Source: CBDCTM01 sp965222005 (GTDB lineage: Bacteria; Bacteroidota; Bacteroidia; Chitinophagales; Saprospiraceae). Taken from it: a DNA stretch of 64,000 bases. Below the pieces are notes generated by a model. It ran no database searches. It was not told where the DNA came from and saw only the letters and a list, made by a program, of their open reading frames with translations. The stretch covers positions 3,162,001 to 3,226,000 of the forward strand of contig OZ244935.1 of the NCBI GenBank assembly GCA_965222005.1. The letters are read 5' to 3'. Shown here in pieces: positions 63,666 through 64,000 of the stretch; position 1 is the first letter of the stretch; the number at the start of each line of letters is the position of its first letter. Position numbers and translations under genes: made by a program.

Positions 63666-64000
63666 TTATACCACTTTCTTTTGCTTGAAAAGTGATTCGA
63701 CGAAAGCCCTTTTGTTAAACACCTGCAACTGTTCGATCTGCTCACCGACACCAATATACTTGATCGGTATTTTAAACTGATCACTGATACCGATAGCTAC
63801 GCCGCCTTTGGCAGAGCCGTCCAATTTGGTAAGGGCCAGAGAGGTGACATCAGTAGCGGCAGTGAAGTGTGTGGCTTGTTCTATAGCATTCTGGCCGGTG
63901 GTGGCGTCCAAAATGAGCAGTACATCATGGGGAGCGTCTTTCAGGCTTTTGTGGATAGAGCGCTTGATTTTGCCTAACTCTTTCATCAGGTTGATCTTGG
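63666..64000 (-). CDS. ftsY: Signal recognition particle receptor FtsY, 3' part
   Basis: The visible ~111 residues are the C-terminal GTPase part of FtsY: DVLLILDATTGQNAIEQATHF, TSLALTKLDGSAKGGVAIGI (G4 TKLD), IPIKYIGVGEQIEQLQVF and FVESLF at the end. FtsY docks SRP-ribosome complexes at the membrane. The gene runs off the right edge, so its start is not in the window. Confidence 0.97.
   Translation of the reverse strand, partial: KINLMKELGKIKRSIHKSLKDAPHDVLLILDATTGQNAIEQATHFTAATDVTSLALTKLDGSAKGGVAIGISDQFKIPIKYIGVGEQIEQLQVFNKRAFVESLFKQKKVV

Overview
The window comes from a Bacteroidota chromosome, most likely the Saprospiraceae/Lewinella side of the phylum. I infer this from C-terminal type IX secretion (T9SS, por) sorting domains on several secreted proteins, PKD-rich surface proteins, -7 elements of the TAnnTTTG type, the gene content, and a bL/bS-type ribosomal protein carrying an extra helix-hairpin-helix tail. 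No rRNA, tRNA or CRISPR array was recognised.

Layout. 0.4-1.3 kb: rpsP (minus) with a long C-terminal extension. 1.7-8 kb: a secreted metzincin-like metalloprotease whose signal peptide is split by a pentanucleotide repeat (probable phase variation), two tandem paralogous lipoproteins, and a large Gly-rich/Ig/PKD T9SS protein; an 81-bp direct repeat brackets the protease-lipoprotein block. 8-11 kb: hemL, a histidine kinase and an OmpR-type regulator (minus). 11.3-17.8 kb: a possible PD-(D/E)XK membrane protein, a lipoprotein, and a MacAB-like ABC export operon. 17.9-23 kb: two T9SS proteins sharing a nearly identical 3' end. 23-30.5 kb: lepA, two GNAT acetyltransferases, a hotdog thioesterase, a MarR-DinB fusion, and an S9 peptidase pseudogene broken by a 155-bp MITE and a frameshift. 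30.7-33.8 kb: a DUF1800/DUF1501 pair.

The main feature is 36.0-63.1 kb (perhaps from 33.9 kb), all on the minus strand: an essentially complete extracellular contractile injection system (eCIS, Afp/PVC/AlgoCIS type). In transcription order it encodes a DUF4255 cap/terminator protein, an unknown 366-aa protein, one sheath, two tube proteins, DUF5908, a LysM tube-baseplate adaptor, a VgrG-like spike, a PAAR tip, a gp25-like wedge, two large baseplate proteins, a 1064-aa protein with decapeptide repeats (in the fibre position), the tape-measure protein, a 1488-aa DUF4157 protein ending in an HNH/AHH-type nuclease motif, a beta-propeller protein, a second DUF4157 protein ending in a papain-like Cys-His-Asp domain, an AAA+ ATPase, and finally a subtilisin with a lamin-tail domain. 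Overlaps and tiny gaps indicate one operon; two longer non-coding gaps share a TTGTGCACAA palindrome core. The likely biology is a released or anchored contractile needle loaded with at least two toxin-like cargos. The window ends inside ftsY.
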